Shown: piece by piece, positions 53,677 to 64,000 of the stretch
Position numbering within the stretch: the stretch's first letter is position 1
How the letters are laid out: each line of letters opens with the position of its first letter
Assembly (NCBI GenBank): GCA_963565915.1
Contig: OY751495.1
Coordinates: 2,108,001 to 2,172,000 of the forward strand
Source: Entoloma clypeatum
Taxonomy: Eukaryota; Basidiomycota; Agaricomycetes; Agaricales; Entolomataceae
Direction: 5' to 3'
DNA length: 64,000 nucleotides
Notes under the pieces: generated by a model
Told to the model about the DNA's origin: nothing
The model's input: only the letters and a program-made list of their open reading frames with translations
Database searches by the model: none
Program-made: the position numbers and the translations under genes

Positions 53677-55287
53677 GTTCCACTCCTATTAGAGTCTTCA
53701 TTGTTGGTCGACGTCGCAGACGATGATCAATGAAGATGCACGGAGGCAAACGATCAGCCCCAATTAGAGTTTTGGATCAGCTCTTTAAAGTTGACTCACC
53801 GTCAAAGTAGATTTGCGGAGGAGAGAGGGGATTTTCAACCCCGACTTGTTCATAGAAATTTGTTTGTCCCACTGTGCCCACTTTTCTAACCCTTATTTCA
53901 CCATTCAACGTGCTCAGATATGCTATGTACTGCGCGTGAAAAGCCTTCAACAGCTCAAATCAAAGAAAGGCCCACAAACTGAGATACGCATCCGTCAAAA
54001 CATGCTTACGTGAGCTCAGTCGCGGACGTCTGTTTTGCAAGTCCCGCGACCTTGTCCTACTACGTATACTTAGCCTGCTATATTGGTTGATGATCTACTC
54101 TCTCCATCTACCATCTGCCCCATCGTTGTAACTTCTGCCGCAGAAGCAGTCAACGCCAGTCCCGCAAAAGTCAGGATTTATTCATCTGGGCCATACATAT
54201 GATGGGCTTCTACGATACATATATTCAATATCGATCAGCATCATGCGGACGGCGAGTACCTTTACATAACTTTGACCTTGGATTGACGACCACAATATAT
54301 TAGAACTAGGAACTCGTCCCTTCATCTGTCTAAATCTGCGATAATATCGTCAAGCAAGACCAGGTACCTTGTTCTCTTTCGTTTCAATAAGGTTAAGTCT
54401 GAGAAACTCAGACGGGTTACCAGTGGGCCGTGGGTCGCACAGGATTTGACGTCGACCTTGATGTTGCGCATTTTGCGGACTGTCCAACGACCCATCCCGG
54501 GTTTAATTACAACGCGTGCTCCTGCCGGTCCGGTTGTAAGCACAACGCAGCAGTCAGCTTCATCAACTGCAAGCACCAACTTCGAATCGTCGACCACATC
54601 GCTTCCCGTGGATTGTCGCTCAGGAACGCCCAGGAATACTTACCCCATTGCATTCCGGCCGTAGAGCCGCCATATGTCCGCACATTGCTCACATAATCGG
54701 AGATTCTGATTGGCAGTTGCATCGCGCCTCAGGTCACTTCGACGACCTGAATCAATCCCATTTTTTTTGAAGGTTCCCACAAGGGACGCAAGATGTCACT
54801 TTGTCCTCCCACAAACCCGGGGCACGTTGTATGAACATCTGTAAGGTCCCCTTTGGCGTCAGCGTCGGTACCCGCTAACCTTTCAATTTTGAGATATCTA
54901 TCTATACCTATTGAAGGTTTAACTGTTAACGAGAAGCAGTTCAGAGTTTCTCGGGAGCGATCTTTTGTCCTGGAATTGACAGTTCCTTCAGGGTAAGATT
55001 TCTATCAAGATTTCGGCAAAGAAAAGACACGGCAAACTACTTACCCTCCGTTTATTCTCCAGCCCCTGTATGCGTGGCCATGCGAACTCAAGCCGACGTA
55101 ATATGTGGAGAAGCTTACCGTGTACCTTCCTCGGCTCTGAAGCTTCACCATCTTCTCGCCAAAAAGGGCCTCTTCCCAAGATAGGAAGCCTGGGCAGGTT
55201 CCTTCCCGCACCAGATCTCGAACGGCATGATCCCACCATTATAAAAACCTCGTCGAAAATTTCAAGTTCAAATCAAGTGTCCCAAGG
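53677..55287. other. 1.6-kb divergent intergenic region, possible small minus-strand gene
   Basis: Separates the starts of the WOPR gene and the copper radical oxidase. On the minus strand an ATG at 54722 (MQLPIRISDYVSNVRTYGG), a possible intron (about 54649-54573) and a further frame to 54322 could form a small gene. I do not recognise it, and the exact borders are unsure. Otherwise the region is presumed promoter; long upstream regions are common for WOPR regulators. Confidence 0.3.
55238..55245 (+). promoter_or_regulatory. TATA box of the copper radical oxidase gene
   Basis: TATAAAAA lies 43 bp before the ATG at 55288, a good position for a short 5' UTR. Confidence 0.6.
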
Positions 55288-58200
55288 ATGACCATCCTTC
55301 CGGCACTAATGTTGGCCTTGGCCGCCACTGTCATTCCTGTACGTCGTGACGATCTTTTCGCTTCCTGCCTAGTGATTGAAGCCGACTCTTGAAGCTGTCT
55401 CAAGCATTCTCTCACAACGATCACAGTCACTTTCACCATCGTCGTCAATCTGCGCTGCCAGGTAGCTGGAGCTCTTTGGGATGTTATACGTCTGTTATTT
55501 CGTTATGCCATGGGCACGACCGTTGCTGACCAAACTCTTTCTCCAAGCGACAATGTCGGCGGACGCACCCTTGCTGCTGCTGCTTTTGCCAGCGGCAGTC
55601 TAACGACCGAATCTTGCATCAACTATTGCTCATCCAATAACTATATTTATGCCGGTACAGAATACGCTGTACGTCTTGTCAGTTGATTGTTACATGCACG
55701 TTCCCTCATTTGTTCGCTTTTTCCCGACATCAATTAGGATGAATGCTGTTCGTGCTTCTTTGCTTCTTTAGCTTTAATATTGACCTTCATTGACTTGATC
55801 TTTCTCATACAGATTGCGACAATCACTTTCAAGCGGGTGGTGGGCCAACATCCAGCTCGGACTGCAATATGGCTTGCGCTGGAAACTCGGCAGAGACATG
55901 CGGTGCAGGCAATCGGTTGAACGTGTATTGGAGTGGCCAAACCCCGCCTGCTCCTCCAGCTGCACCTTCACAAATCGGTGATTGGGTATCCCTCGGCTGT
56001 TACAGGTTTGTTTTTTGGGCATATCTCCCATCATCCCAGGGCTTATGTCTCATTTCCGGCCAGTGACAACGTAAATAATGCCGGTCGAGCATTGCCCGTC
56101 GGAATAGCTGCCAATGACCAGATGACCGACGAAGCATGCGTTGCGGCCTGCTTTAATGCAGGCTATCCATTAGCAGGGACGGAATATGCTGCGTGAGTTT
56201 TACATTTGTTTTATCCGCTTTCTGAGCCATAGACTTATCTCTCCTATAGCCAGTGTTGTGCGTATCTTATTTCCAGAACCCCAATCATACCCTCGACTAA
56301 CAGATGTACACTTAAGACTGCGGCAGCGCAATAATCAACGGCGGCGCCCCGATATCTTCCTCAAGCTGTAACATGCATTGTGCAGGTAACAGCTCGGAAC
56401 TTTGCGGTGGTCCCAACGCACTTAATGTGTATAACTACACTGGAACCTCTCTGCCAACTGGCGGCGGCGGCGGCGGTGGAGGTGGAGGTGGAGGTGGGGG
56501 AGGTGGGGGCGGAGGAACAACCAATGTTTTCCCCGTTCTCTCTGGCCTCCCTGGAAACTGGGCGTATAACTCGTGTTGGGTGTGAGTCTCGTGTCATCGT
56601 TTGTTGGCGCTGGCAATTTATGGATGATTACCAGAGATAATGCTTTTGGCCGGGTGCTTCTATTCCAGCAACCAGATGATGCCAACATGAAGGTCGAAGA
56701 ATGCGTTGGCACCTGTAATTCTCTTAATTATACTTTGGCCGGCTTAGAATACAGCAGTAAGCATTTTTTTTTCGTGCAACCCGTGACTATGCTGATTTGA
56801 GGGTTTTGACAGCTCAATGTTGTACGTGTTGCCGTTGAAAGTCATAATCCGCATCCTTCCAATGACTGATTCGTCTTCTAGTCTGCGGAAATACGCTCAT
56901 TGCTGGTGCCGTGCTTGCTGACCCCTCTACTTGTAATATGGGATGCGGTGGAAATATCACGTACGCATTTCGGTCTCCGTTATCTCCAGAGCTCATTCCG
57001 TGTGTGCTATTCCGCAGCGAAGCTTGTGGTGGTCCGAATAGATTCTCAGTCTACACCTCAACCCTTCCTGTCGTGGCTCTCCCTGTACCCCAGCCGAAGA
57101 AAACGGACCTTCCGGGACAATGGCAATACCAAGGATGTCTTCAGTGCGTATCCCGCATAGCCATTTCATGGATTGACGCTTATTGTGAGCTCAGCGAGGT
57201 TGTAGGTGGACGAGCTCTCCCTTACCAGATTATCTGGCCCACCAACAACACCGAAATCGCGTGCATGAATCAATGTGCCGCTTTCGGCTTTACGGCTTCT
57301 GGCACCGAGGTATGTACTATCCTTCATTTTATGTTGAACATTTCGACTCAACGGTACCAATTTATTCGACTAGTATGGCGAAGAATGCTGTAAGTTTTTC
57401 GCAACTTATGAAATAGTATCTTGGGCTGATGGCATCATAGATTGTGGCGACACCTCAGATATTGTGAGCAGTGGCGCCGTTATGGGAGCAGATTCAGAAT
57501 GCACATTGCCGTGCCCCGGTGACCCTACGACAATTTGCGGTGCTGGAAACAGGATTACTTTGTATTATTGGAACGGCGCGGTGAATGTCTGGCATACACC
57601 TCAGAATACAGGGTACTATGAGGTGTGTATCTATCTCCATCTATTATTATTTATGTCCTGATATACTTGCGTAGTTCTTTAGTAAGTTGTTATCTCGAGG
57701 TTGTGAAGGTTTCTAACGAAGGCTTTGACGTCCGTTTACAGTGCCTGGGTAGGTTTCTCGTTGCGACCTAAAATATTGATCGCTGACATGACCTCACTTA
57801 GCGTCATTGTCGCTCTCGTCTCGACATTAGGCATCAATAACAAGGTTGCATTTCTCGAAAAGACTGGCACAGGGTAGGCACACCATCTCGTAAATCCAGG
57901 ATCTTGATTGATGACACGCTGTCACCAAGCTTCCCCAACTCTACTGGTGGATATGAATTGGATTTAAGTTTGGTCCCCAACTTCTCCACGGCCTGGCGTG
58001 CGATGCATCCTAAAACAGATGTCTTCTGTTCTGCGTCATTCATTTTGCCGGACAAAGGTGGGCGTCAAATCAATGTTGGAGGATGGTCTTTGCAATCCAC
58101 CTATGGAATTCGTTTCTACACACCCGATGGATCTCCCGGAGTGAATGGAACAAATGATTGGGAAGAAAATTGGCAGGAGCTCGCTCTTCAGGTATGTCCG

Positions 58201-59759
58201 AATCCATCATCCATTGAATGTGGTTAGTAAACCAATGGATGGCATTAGCGCGGTCGCTGGTATCCTACTGCAGCCATAATGTCAAATGGATCCATTTTCG
58301 TGATTGGTGGAGAAACAGGAAGTAATGCGCCAGCTGAACCTACCATGGAACTGTTACCGAAACCACTGGGGGGTGATACAACGATCTACTTTGAATGGCT
58401 GGCTCGTACAGACCCATACAACCTTTACCCATTCGTTTTCATCCTACCTAGCACAAATATCTTCGTTGGTGAGGACTTTCATCTCATTCATGTACGCCAG
58501 AACCTGACGCCCGATAGCTTATTGGAATGAGGCCCGTATTCTTGATTCTACGACTTTCAACACAATCAAGTCCCTTCCCAATATGCCGGGGTCTGTCAAT
58601 GATTGTAAGGCCTCTCGCAACCTCTAGCAGGAGACACTGTTGACAATGTTCCATAGTCCAAGGTGGTCGCACATATCCTCTTGCAGGTCAGTCTGCATGT
58701 CGTCACTTCTTGGACCATACCGATTAATCGACTCATCACAGGGGCCGGCATGATTTTCCCGCAGCATGCTCCTTATACAGATCCATTGACGGTTATAACT
58801 TGTGGTGGCTCGACGATAGGAGCTGGCATTGCAATCGACAACTGCGTCACCATTCAGCCAGAAGTCGAGAATGCCGCCTGGACATTGGAGCGCATGGTTT
58901 GTGTCTCGTTCTACGCCATGTCTCCAATCTCTGACATCATGATAATAGCCATCGAAACGAGTTATGGCCTGCATGGCAGCCCTGCCCGATGGAACATTCA
59001 TGATCATGAATGGTGCCCACCAAGGTGTCGCAGGTTTTGGTCTTGCAACAGACCCCAACCTCAGTGCGGTTCTATATGATCCTTCACAACCTCTCGGCCA
59101 GCGCATGTCCATCCTGAATACTACTATCGTCGCTCGGATGTATCACTCGGAACTCGCCTTGTTGCCCGATGGGCGTGTGATGATCTCGGGTTCAGATCCG
59201 CAGACTTATGCTGCCGATGGCACTGAGATCTTCCCTGAAGAGTTCCGCATCGAGGTGCGTGTTATCTCCAATATCATCGTCCGTTTCTGAAAGTCGTTCG
59301 TTCCCAGGTTTACGTTCCTCCCTACCTTAACCAAGGATTTACTCAACCCCAGTTCGATATCTCCCAGACGGACTGGGCGTATGGCGGTCAATATACCATC
59401 ACTAATATTAGACTGTACCAGGGAACGACCGCCAATCTCAGGATTTCCCTTCTCAGCGGTATGTCCCGGTCATCATTTGTTCCTAGTGCAGTCACTCACT
59501 CACTGCCGCGATAGCCTCCTCGAGTACGCACGGAAATTCTATGGGCGCGCGAACCATATTCCCCGCCTTCACTTGCTCTGGCACGTCGTGCACAATCACT
59601 GCCCCGCCCAACGCGGGTGTATCCCCTCCTGCTTGGCACCAGCTCTGGATTCTTGATGGACCTACGCCATCTCATTCCAAATGGGTGCGCATCGGTGGGG
59701 ACCCGGCTCATTTGGGCAATTGGCCGAATCTTCCTGGATTTACATTACCTGGAATTTGA
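55288..59759 (+). CDS. Secreted copper radical oxidase (glyoxal oxidase family, AA5_1) with four WSC domains
   Basis: Oxidises small aldehydes or alcohols outside the cell and releases H2O2, which feeds lignin-degrading peroxidases. My model has 25 GT-AG exons (2,997 nt, 998 aa): 55288-55342, 55462-55489, 55548-55668, 55738-55747, 55813-56005, 56064-56192, 56250-56257, 56317-56581, 56635-56756, 56813-56821, 56882-56960, 57018-57143, 57195-57309, 57374-57389, 57441-57622, 57742-57752, 57802-57873, 57930-58191, 58249-58468, 58518-58604, 58657-58686, 58742-58896, 58949-59254, 59308-59458, 59515-59759. A signal peptide ([17 protein letters not shown]) precedes four Cys-rich WSC domains, with a poly-Gly linker after the second. 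The catalytic part holds VFCSA and RWYPT (Cys-Tyr radical cofactor), RMYHSE and AWHQLW (copper ligands). The first splice and the 11-nt exon are least certain. It resembles WSC-bearing CRO3-5 of white-rot fungi. Confidence 0.92.
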
Positions 59760-61024
59760 ACGGACTACAGCAACCTATCTTCAACGGAATTATTACCCTT
59801 CTTTTAGTGCACATGGACTATCTTTCATCTATCGGAACTATTCTGGATTTATTTCCCTGTATTAGTAATACTAAGAAGACAGGACTTTTTCTATCACTCC
59901 TTCTGAATCGTTTGCATACATAATTTGCGTACAGTGGTACTGTATTCTGCCATACTGGCGAAGTTTCTGCCAATTCATGATCATCGTCGTGGGACGATTG
60001 GCTGGTAGGATGTCGACATGTCAACTGTATAGTTTTCCGTCATCAAAGATCTCGTGGCAATTGCTATTAGTGGCCTCCAAACCCAATTAAACACACCTGA
60101 ATAAAGAGTAGTGGTCGTCTTTCAGTATATCATACTATCCTCACCCTAAGGTCGGCGTGGTCAGGTCACAAGGAAGGGGGTGTTGGGACCGGATTTTTTG
60201 ACCTGGGGTCAGAATTTTTTTTCCGGCACCCCCCTCCTTCCTATGTAATTCGGTATGTCGTGCACACGCACATATATATTTCCAAGAAAAACATACAAAA
60301 AAAAGACATATGAAAGAGAACGTGCACGCCTTCTTGGCGGTGATGATCTATCGCTGCTGCACGAGGGCATGGGAGCGGGAGGAGAATGTGCTTGGAAGAT
60401 GCCAAGTGATCACGTGAATAACACATGAAGTAGGTTGGTCAACATCGCCAACAACCTCAAAGTTGGTAATATTACCTTCCAGTGCTCATGGCTCGTGCAA
60501 GTGTGGGAGTGAGCGTGGCAGGTGGTGGTGGTTGTTGTGGTAGTGGTAGAAGGTCAAGGGAGTTGAGCGAGACGAAATTTTCCAAAAAGTCGATGAGTTT
60601 GCAAAGTCATGTGCATGACTCATCGGACTCCGAGTACCGTCACTAATCGCAGTGGTGCATCTCATTTAGTCGCGCGCGCTCATACATGAACAGCTTAGCT
60701 CATTGTAAGTCGTGCACAATGCTATATCTATATGGGGGGGTTATTATTTGCAAAATTTTCGGGGTAAGTTTTTGTAGTCGCGCGCGCTGATTTTTTGTGC
60801 ACTTTGAACAGCATCCTAACTGCCAATACCTTAAAACGTCCTGAATATAGCTACTTACCCTGTCTATTTCGATGCACCTCGATTTGCGGTCGAAGAAAAT
60901 ATTTAAAAAAGTGTGTCATTTCGCGAGTATTGAATGATATCGGGCCAAAACTAAGGACTAACATTTTTCTCGTCATAACTCGATCTACAGCCGATTTTAG
61001 GTGGGGATCAACCTTTCAACAAGC
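59760..61024. other. Intergenic region with hairpin and repeated CpG-rich motif
   Basis: The first part is likely 3' UTR of the oxidase. A hairpin AGGAAGGGGGTG (60171-60182) pairs with the C-rich stretch at 60227-60242. GTCGCGCGCGCT occurs near 60670 and again near 60778. No coding region recognised. Confidence 0.45.
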
Positions 61025-62922
61025 TCACTCTTGCAATGACTTGAGCACAAGTTCGTAAACGTTCCCGATTTGAGGGGTCAAGGCATTTGGAATCGCAAAG
61101 TTTAATGATACGTTTGGCGGTTTAACAGCCACCAAGTGAATATTCACTGCACCGCGATTAATGAGCCATGTCAGACCCTGAGCCTTGACATCGTGGCGTG
61201 TTGCGACTGTCATTTGAAGCATTGTTGCTGTTTGGGTGGCTGAATTATAGATAAAACCGTCGAAGGTTGGCTGGCCTGGGGCGGGTTGGTAATACCCATC
61301 CACAAGCTGGATATGCTCATCAAGAAGGAACCGATGGTGTGGCAGACGCATGAATAAGGAGCCTTCGGGGAGTCTCTCATTTGTGATCTTGATCAGTTGA
61401 TTTGCATGACCAAGACGCAAACAAACGCTCTTTTTCGTCGAATTCGGGGATTTGAAATGCGTGCTTATGGGTCCCGGCTTTGCTTTGGTCATCGGGGTTA
61501 GTTGCCATTCTCCACCACGGCAAAAGACATCATGGACATCATCCAGGATATAGTCAGCGGATGGTTTGGTATATTTGTTGCACACGAAAACTTGATAAAG
61601 CCTTGCTGCCTCCTCCAACGTGTGGATGTGGAGTTTGTCGCGAAGTTTGTCATATATGTAGCGCGAAGGAATTGTGATCGATTGTACAGTGCGATCGCCT
61701 CTTCCTGGACTGACAAGTAGGATATGATGTGATACGCCTTCGGCCCGAAGCGCTTCCGCAGAGGATAACATCTTCCCGAGGCTCTCGAAGGTTATGTTGG
61801 CGATTTCTTCGGTAATGATTGTTTCGTAATGATCTATGTCCTCGGCATATGCGTAAGCCATGCGTGCCGACGGAGCATAACGAGAGTAAAATAATTCGAG
61901 GGCTTGTTCGGAACATCTGTTCTTTGCGGATTGCAAAGTGCGGCTAAGAAAATAAGTAGTTAGTAGAGTAAGGTATGATACGGAAAGCTTTCTTACCCCA
62001 TAATGAGCTCAGGTAAAGTAGGGTTCATCATGAAATACCTGCAGCCTAGCGACTGATATTTCTTCACCCAATCAACGCGCTTGAAACGGGGTGATGCCGC
62101 CTGTAGGATGAAGGCACCAGTTTGCGATAATTGGGGGTGTACGTCTGGGACAGAACGGCTGCTATCGACCAAGCACCAGTATTGCGGTGAGACCACCTTG
62201 CGAAAATGTTGTTGCGCATCGATAAATTCCTCGTCGGCAAGGTCAATCTTGTATAGACCCTCTGCGTTAAATAAATAACAAGTGTTGGATCTGAAGTGGA
62301 AGATGGTAGGACATCCAGCGAGGATCCGAAGCACCAGTACGAAAATTAGCCAGAGGCTTTTGCCTGATCGTAGGGCCAGGGTCAAACGAGAAGCCGATAC
62401 GTGTCAAGGCTGTTACGCACCTATCCCAGGATGTCCAAGCAAAGTAACAGCGATGCTCATACTAACTATTCCGTTGTTGAGGAAAGGATTGGAGAATGCT
62501 ATCGGGCTTTTGTCACTGTCCGGAAGCACACGATGAGCCGCAAAATGGCATATATCCTGCAGCGATTTGAGATAATCTTCCCGGATCAAGATACTCGAGA
62601 CATCCAAGGCGTATTCGCCACGGTCTTCATCCGAAAGGTGAAGTAAGATGCACGATTTCGGCACATTAACGCCAGGCAATGCCCCATCCTGACGGTTCAC
62701 TACCTGTTCCTTAAACATCAACGGGTTTTCGGAATCCCATTTCCCGTATTTAGTCCAAAGAGTGAACAAAGCGCGATCCTCGTCAACTATCGCTTTAACT
62801 CCTGGGATAGAATCAAGAGGCATTTGTGATGGGAGTAGACCACGCACAGGCCACGTGAGTGACGTCACACCCTCCATTAGCAACAACAGATTGAAAAACA
62901 ATAAGGTGGCGAAGCTCGACAT
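61025..62922 (-). CDS. P-loop NTPase of the Crinkler/RHS-like family
   Basis: Three exons (62922-62421, 62363-61997, 61943-61025) with 57- and 53-bp GT-AG introns give 1,788 nt, 595 aa, all phases closing. The Walker A motif GHPGIGKS (about residues 163-170) is created by the first splice. LWLIFVLVLRILAGCPTIF follows it. The C-terminus has the conserved tail seen in fungal Crinkler/RHS-like proteins (QPTFDGFIYNSATQTATMLQ, then WLINRG), probably a degenerate restriction-endonuclease fold. Such proteins pair an NTPase with a nuclease-like domain; their targets are mostly unknown. The N-terminus (MSSFATLLFFNLLLLMEGVTS) looks like a signal peptide, which is notable. The family is expanded in Agaricomycetes. 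Confidence 0.85.
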
Positions 62923-63482
62923 TTTCTCTAGTAATGAAAACTACATATAAGGCTCTCTCTCGAGGCAACGAGGACATTACCATATAAAAGGGGGACATCT
63001 GCTACCACTTGCCCTTGCCGTGCCCTATGGATATGCGAACGGCGTCAATGTCGCTGCGCTGATGGAGAGGGGCGTCCGGTAAGTCGACACAGTTGTTTGA
63101 CTCGTGCAAGGAGATTCTCTTGGATTATTTTGATGCTAGGCGGTGCATGCAGTGACATGCTGGTTGACACTGAGATTAGCTGACACACGACCAGTATATT
63201 GAGTCACTGAGTCTCTCTGGATGATATGCCGAAACTTTACGAGGCATTCAAACGTCAAGGAGGCGTTGTGAAGGTGTCGTGAGCCAAGTGTACAAGATAC
63301 CCGCTCACCACCCACGTCGAGAATTGGGCGGTTTAGCCCAAATGCCATGTCGTTGTCCAGATGTTGCCTTTCGTGTACAATACTGGGCTCTTGATTCGTA
63401 TCTCCCCTGAACTTTCATTGCGGAATAAGCGTCAGTTTCACCCCCCGCGGGCATTCAGGTCATGGACAAATGTGTATCAAAT
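62923..63482. other. Intergenic region between two minus-strand genes
   Basis: Holds the 3' end of the prefoldin transcript and the promoter of the NTPase gene. I see no further gene. Confidence 0.5.
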
Positions 63483-63966
63483 TCAACTCTTTGTTTGGGC
63501 CTGAAGTTTCGACTGCAAGACATTGGTCAAGAAATTCATATTTTCTCGCTTCTTCTGAATCGTCTCTTCCAGTGCCTCGAGGTTCGTGCGGATAAAGTCG
63601 ACTTTTGCCGAGTAATACTTGGTTGCTTGGGTACGCGTCTGACACAGATAGATTGCATCAGGAAAGGACGCGGTGATGCGAGGGTGTTGTTGTCACCTTT
63701 TTGACATAGTACCCAGTGCCGACATCCACGATGACATGATCGGGATCCGACAGTTTTCCGGGAACATATAACGAGTTGGTCAATGGCACGAGAATAGTTT
63801 TCCCTGTCGGAAAATTGATCATCAGCATCATCATGGCTCGCGTTCAATCTATCGCATACGCACCAACGTTCACCGGCTTGACCTCCCCAATATTATCTAT
63901 ACATGTCTTGAATTTTGCCTGTGCTTGCTTCAGCTGCGCAAACGAGTTTGTGAGGTGGTTCAGTTC
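63483..63966 (-). CDS. GIM5: Prefoldin subunit 5, C-terminal part (runs off window)
   Basis: Subunit of the hexameric prefoldin chaperone that delivers unfolded actin and tubulin to the CCT chaperonin. Visible exons: 63966-63864, 63803-63697 and 63638-63483, with GT-AG introns of 60 and 58 bp; the earlier exon(s) lie beyond the edge. The visible 121 residues comprise [19 protein letters not shown], then [33 protein letters not shown] and a C-terminal coiled-coil helix ([20 protein letters not shown]). These are hallmarks of the alpha-class subunit PFD5. Phases close without remainder and TGA lies at 63483-63485. Confidence 0.92.
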
Positions 63967-64000
63967 CTAGATTGAAGGCGATCAGTTGGGTCTATTCTTG

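Noticed and set aside
54322..54722. A lectin-like small gene on the minus strand
   Set aside because: A weak resemblance to a ricin-type lectin did not hold up: no QxW repeat is visible and the exon borders are arbitrary.
1..64000. CRISPR arrays, bacterial operons, rRNA genes
   Set aside because: None seen. Spliceosomal introns and fungal retroelements show this is nuclear eukaryotic DNA.

Overview
The window comes from a filamentous basidiomycete, most likely an Agaricomycete. Host genes carry many introns of about 50-65 bp, and the gene content fits: a GGPP synthase, a Gti1/Pac2 (WOPR) regulator, a WSC-domain copper radical oxidase, a Crinkler/RHS-like P-loop protein and prefoldin subunit 5. 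Nothing in the sequence fixes the genus.

Positions 1 to about 49,300 are almost entirely a nested pile of transposable elements. From left to right: an intact-looking but cut-off Copia (Copia-1, minus, 1-5022); a tRNA-headed element (5023-5917); a truncated Copia (Copia-4, minus, 5918-7921) inserted in a Gypsy gag (Gypsy-B, 7922-9102); a deletion-derived Gypsy (Gypsy-C, minus, 9103-11338); and a young full-length Copia (Copia-2, plus, 11339-17180, 5-bp TSD TATAG) inserted in the Gypsy-C LTR. Then come decayed hAT material and MITEs (17485-20546), a second dead Gypsy-C copy (20661-22122), a nested pair of non-autonomous hAT-like elements with 8-bp TSDs (22309-32776), a small satellite (32777-33330), a decayed unrecognised gene (33558-35224), a full-length dead chromovirus Gypsy-A (35225-41311), a nearly intact Copia-3 (minus, 41324-47102), a solo LTR (48225-48527) and a 542-bp hAT-like MITE (48767-49308).

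A 200-N gap at 26437-26636 is flanked by the same 5,091 bp on both sides (21346-26436 and 26637-31727), ending exactly at the gap. This looks like two overlapping contigs that were not merged, so about 5.3 kb of the window is probably artefact.

From 49,680 to the right edge lies host sequence. GGPP synthase (plus, 9 exons, 324 aa) is followed, after about 1.2 kb with no recognised gene, by the WOPR regulator (minus, 2 exons, 449 aa). The four-WSC copper radical oxidase (plus, modelled as 25 exons, 998 aa) is divergent from it. Next come a Crinkler/RHS-like NTPase (minus, 3 exons, 595 aa) and the C-terminal part of prefoldin subunit 5 (minus, cut by the window edge). The exon phases of GGPP synthase, the NTPase and the oxidase all close without remainder, which supports those models.

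Three themes run through the transposon part. First, nearly all premature stops in dead elements are TGA where CGA is expected, a CpG deamination signature. Second, two unrelated Gypsy LTR families carry a primer-binding site complementary to the predicted start of their own transcript (Tf1-type self-priming), while the Copia elements carry a site matching the anticodon region of initiator tRNA-Met. Third, a hAT-like family with TAGTGTT ends appears in many forms, from 0.5-kb MITEs to 2.5-2.7-kb elements holding a minisatellite.
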